Origin: a bacterium
GTDB taxonomy: Bacteria > SM23-31 > JAUVVT01
Length of the DNA: 5,211 nucleotides
Assembly (NCBI GenBank): GCA_030616165.1
Contig: JAUWXV010000257.1
Span: 1 to 5,211 of the forward strand
Reading direction: 5' to 3'
Positions 4,878 through 5,211 of the stretch are shown here, piece after piece. Under the pieces are notes generated by a model. It saw only the letters and a program-made list of their open reading frames with translations. It did no database searches and was not told the DNA's origin. The translations under genes and the position numbers were made by a program. Numbering within the stretch: the first letter of the stretch is position 1; the number at the start of each line of letters is the position of its first letter.

Positions 4878-5211
4878 GAAAAAACTTTTTTAGATTAATA
4901 TTTTTTAATTATAATAAACTTACTTATATTAAAGTTAAGGGTTTTTCTGACTTTTTGTGATAATTACCTGAAAATTGATAGGTCATAAAGAAAGAAATTT
5001 CAGATATTTGACTTTGTTAAAAACCAGACCTACTGTTCTATATTTTTATAAGCAATTTAATAGAAAATCGTTAATACTACTTTTTGTTTTTTTGATTATA
5101 AATAATAGTAGCAGATATCTTTTATTATTAAAAATTTACTTTATTATAAAATTACAGAGATAATCAAAGTTAAGTCACAATATTCCTGAAAGTATGTTCT
5201 AAAACAGGTTT
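4878..5211. other. AT-rich region without a recognisable gene
   Basis: This is the upstream flank of the regulator gene. I see no tRNA fold, no convincing promoter pair and no credible coding frame. The only long frame (4975-5163, +) begins at TTG, lacks a ribosome-binding site and encodes a low-complexity peptide rich in L, I, K and F. A nine-base direct repeat AAAGTTAAG occurs at 4931-4939 and 5166-5174. The final bases hold a four-pair CCTG/CAGG hairpin followed by TTT at the window edge. Confidence 0.5.

Noticed and set aside
4956-4971. Possible Crp site beginning TGTGA
   Set aside because: The second half reads CCTGA instead of TCACA, so symmetry is poor, and it is far from the -35 box. 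A TTGAT at 4975 likewise lacks the ATCAA partner of an Fnr box.
4975-5163. 62-codon open frame on the plus strand
   Set aside because: TTG start, no ribosome-binding site, low-complexity hydrophobic and basic composition expected from random AT-rich sequence, no recognisable domain.
4931-5174. AAAGTTAAG direct repeat (4931-4939 and 5166-5174)
   Set aside because: Only two nine-base copies in AT-rich DNA, with no nearby transposase or inverted ends; probably chance.
5184-5211. CCTG...CAGG hairpin followed by TTT at the window edge
   Set aside because: A four-pair stem with a long loop, and the gene it might terminate is not visible.

Overview
This is AT-rich bacterial DNA. It has sigma-70-type promoters and, for three of its five complete genes, clear Shine-Dalgarno sites. 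Nothing in the sequence fixes the species. The secreted-hydrolase and Crp/Fnr families suggest a Gram-negative or deep-branching low-GC bacterium, but that is inference.

Bases 1-1690 look like the end of an integrative element: the tail of an unidentified gene (1-60), a small MerR-like helix-turn-helix protein of the excisionase type (115-396), and a complete phage/ICE-type tyrosine integrase (472-1587). The integrase has its own near-consensus promoter (405-433). Its start codon lies in the arm of a hairpin that holds the ribosome-binding site in its loop. About 100 bases past the integrase, on the opposite strand, is an intact tRNA-Ala(GGC) gene (1691-1763), with its 3' end facing the element. 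This is the classical layout of an element inserted at a tRNA 3' end. The rest of the element and its other end lie to the left of the window. Between integrase and tRNA are short TGGCAAG repeats and two stem-loops. These could be integrase arm sites, terminators for the tRNA transcript, or both.

Bases 1764-5211 are probably host chromosome: a divergent GalU-like sugar-1-phosphate nucleotidyltransferase (1999-2820, +), a short AT-rich convergent gap, then a Crp/Fnr-type regulator (4127-4807, -) followed on the same strand by a membrane-anchored or secreted alpha/beta-hydrolase esterase (3036-4019, -). The esterase is clearly richer in G+C than its neighbours and lacks a ribosome-binding site, so it may be acquired. 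The regulator has a strong promoter with an 18-bp palindrome over the -10 box, which could be an autoregulatory site. The last 300 bases contain no recognisable gene.

No undescribed multi-gene system is evident. The most unusual items are the hairpin over the integrase start, the tRNA-facing structures at the element end, and the altered recognition helix of the Crp-like regulator.
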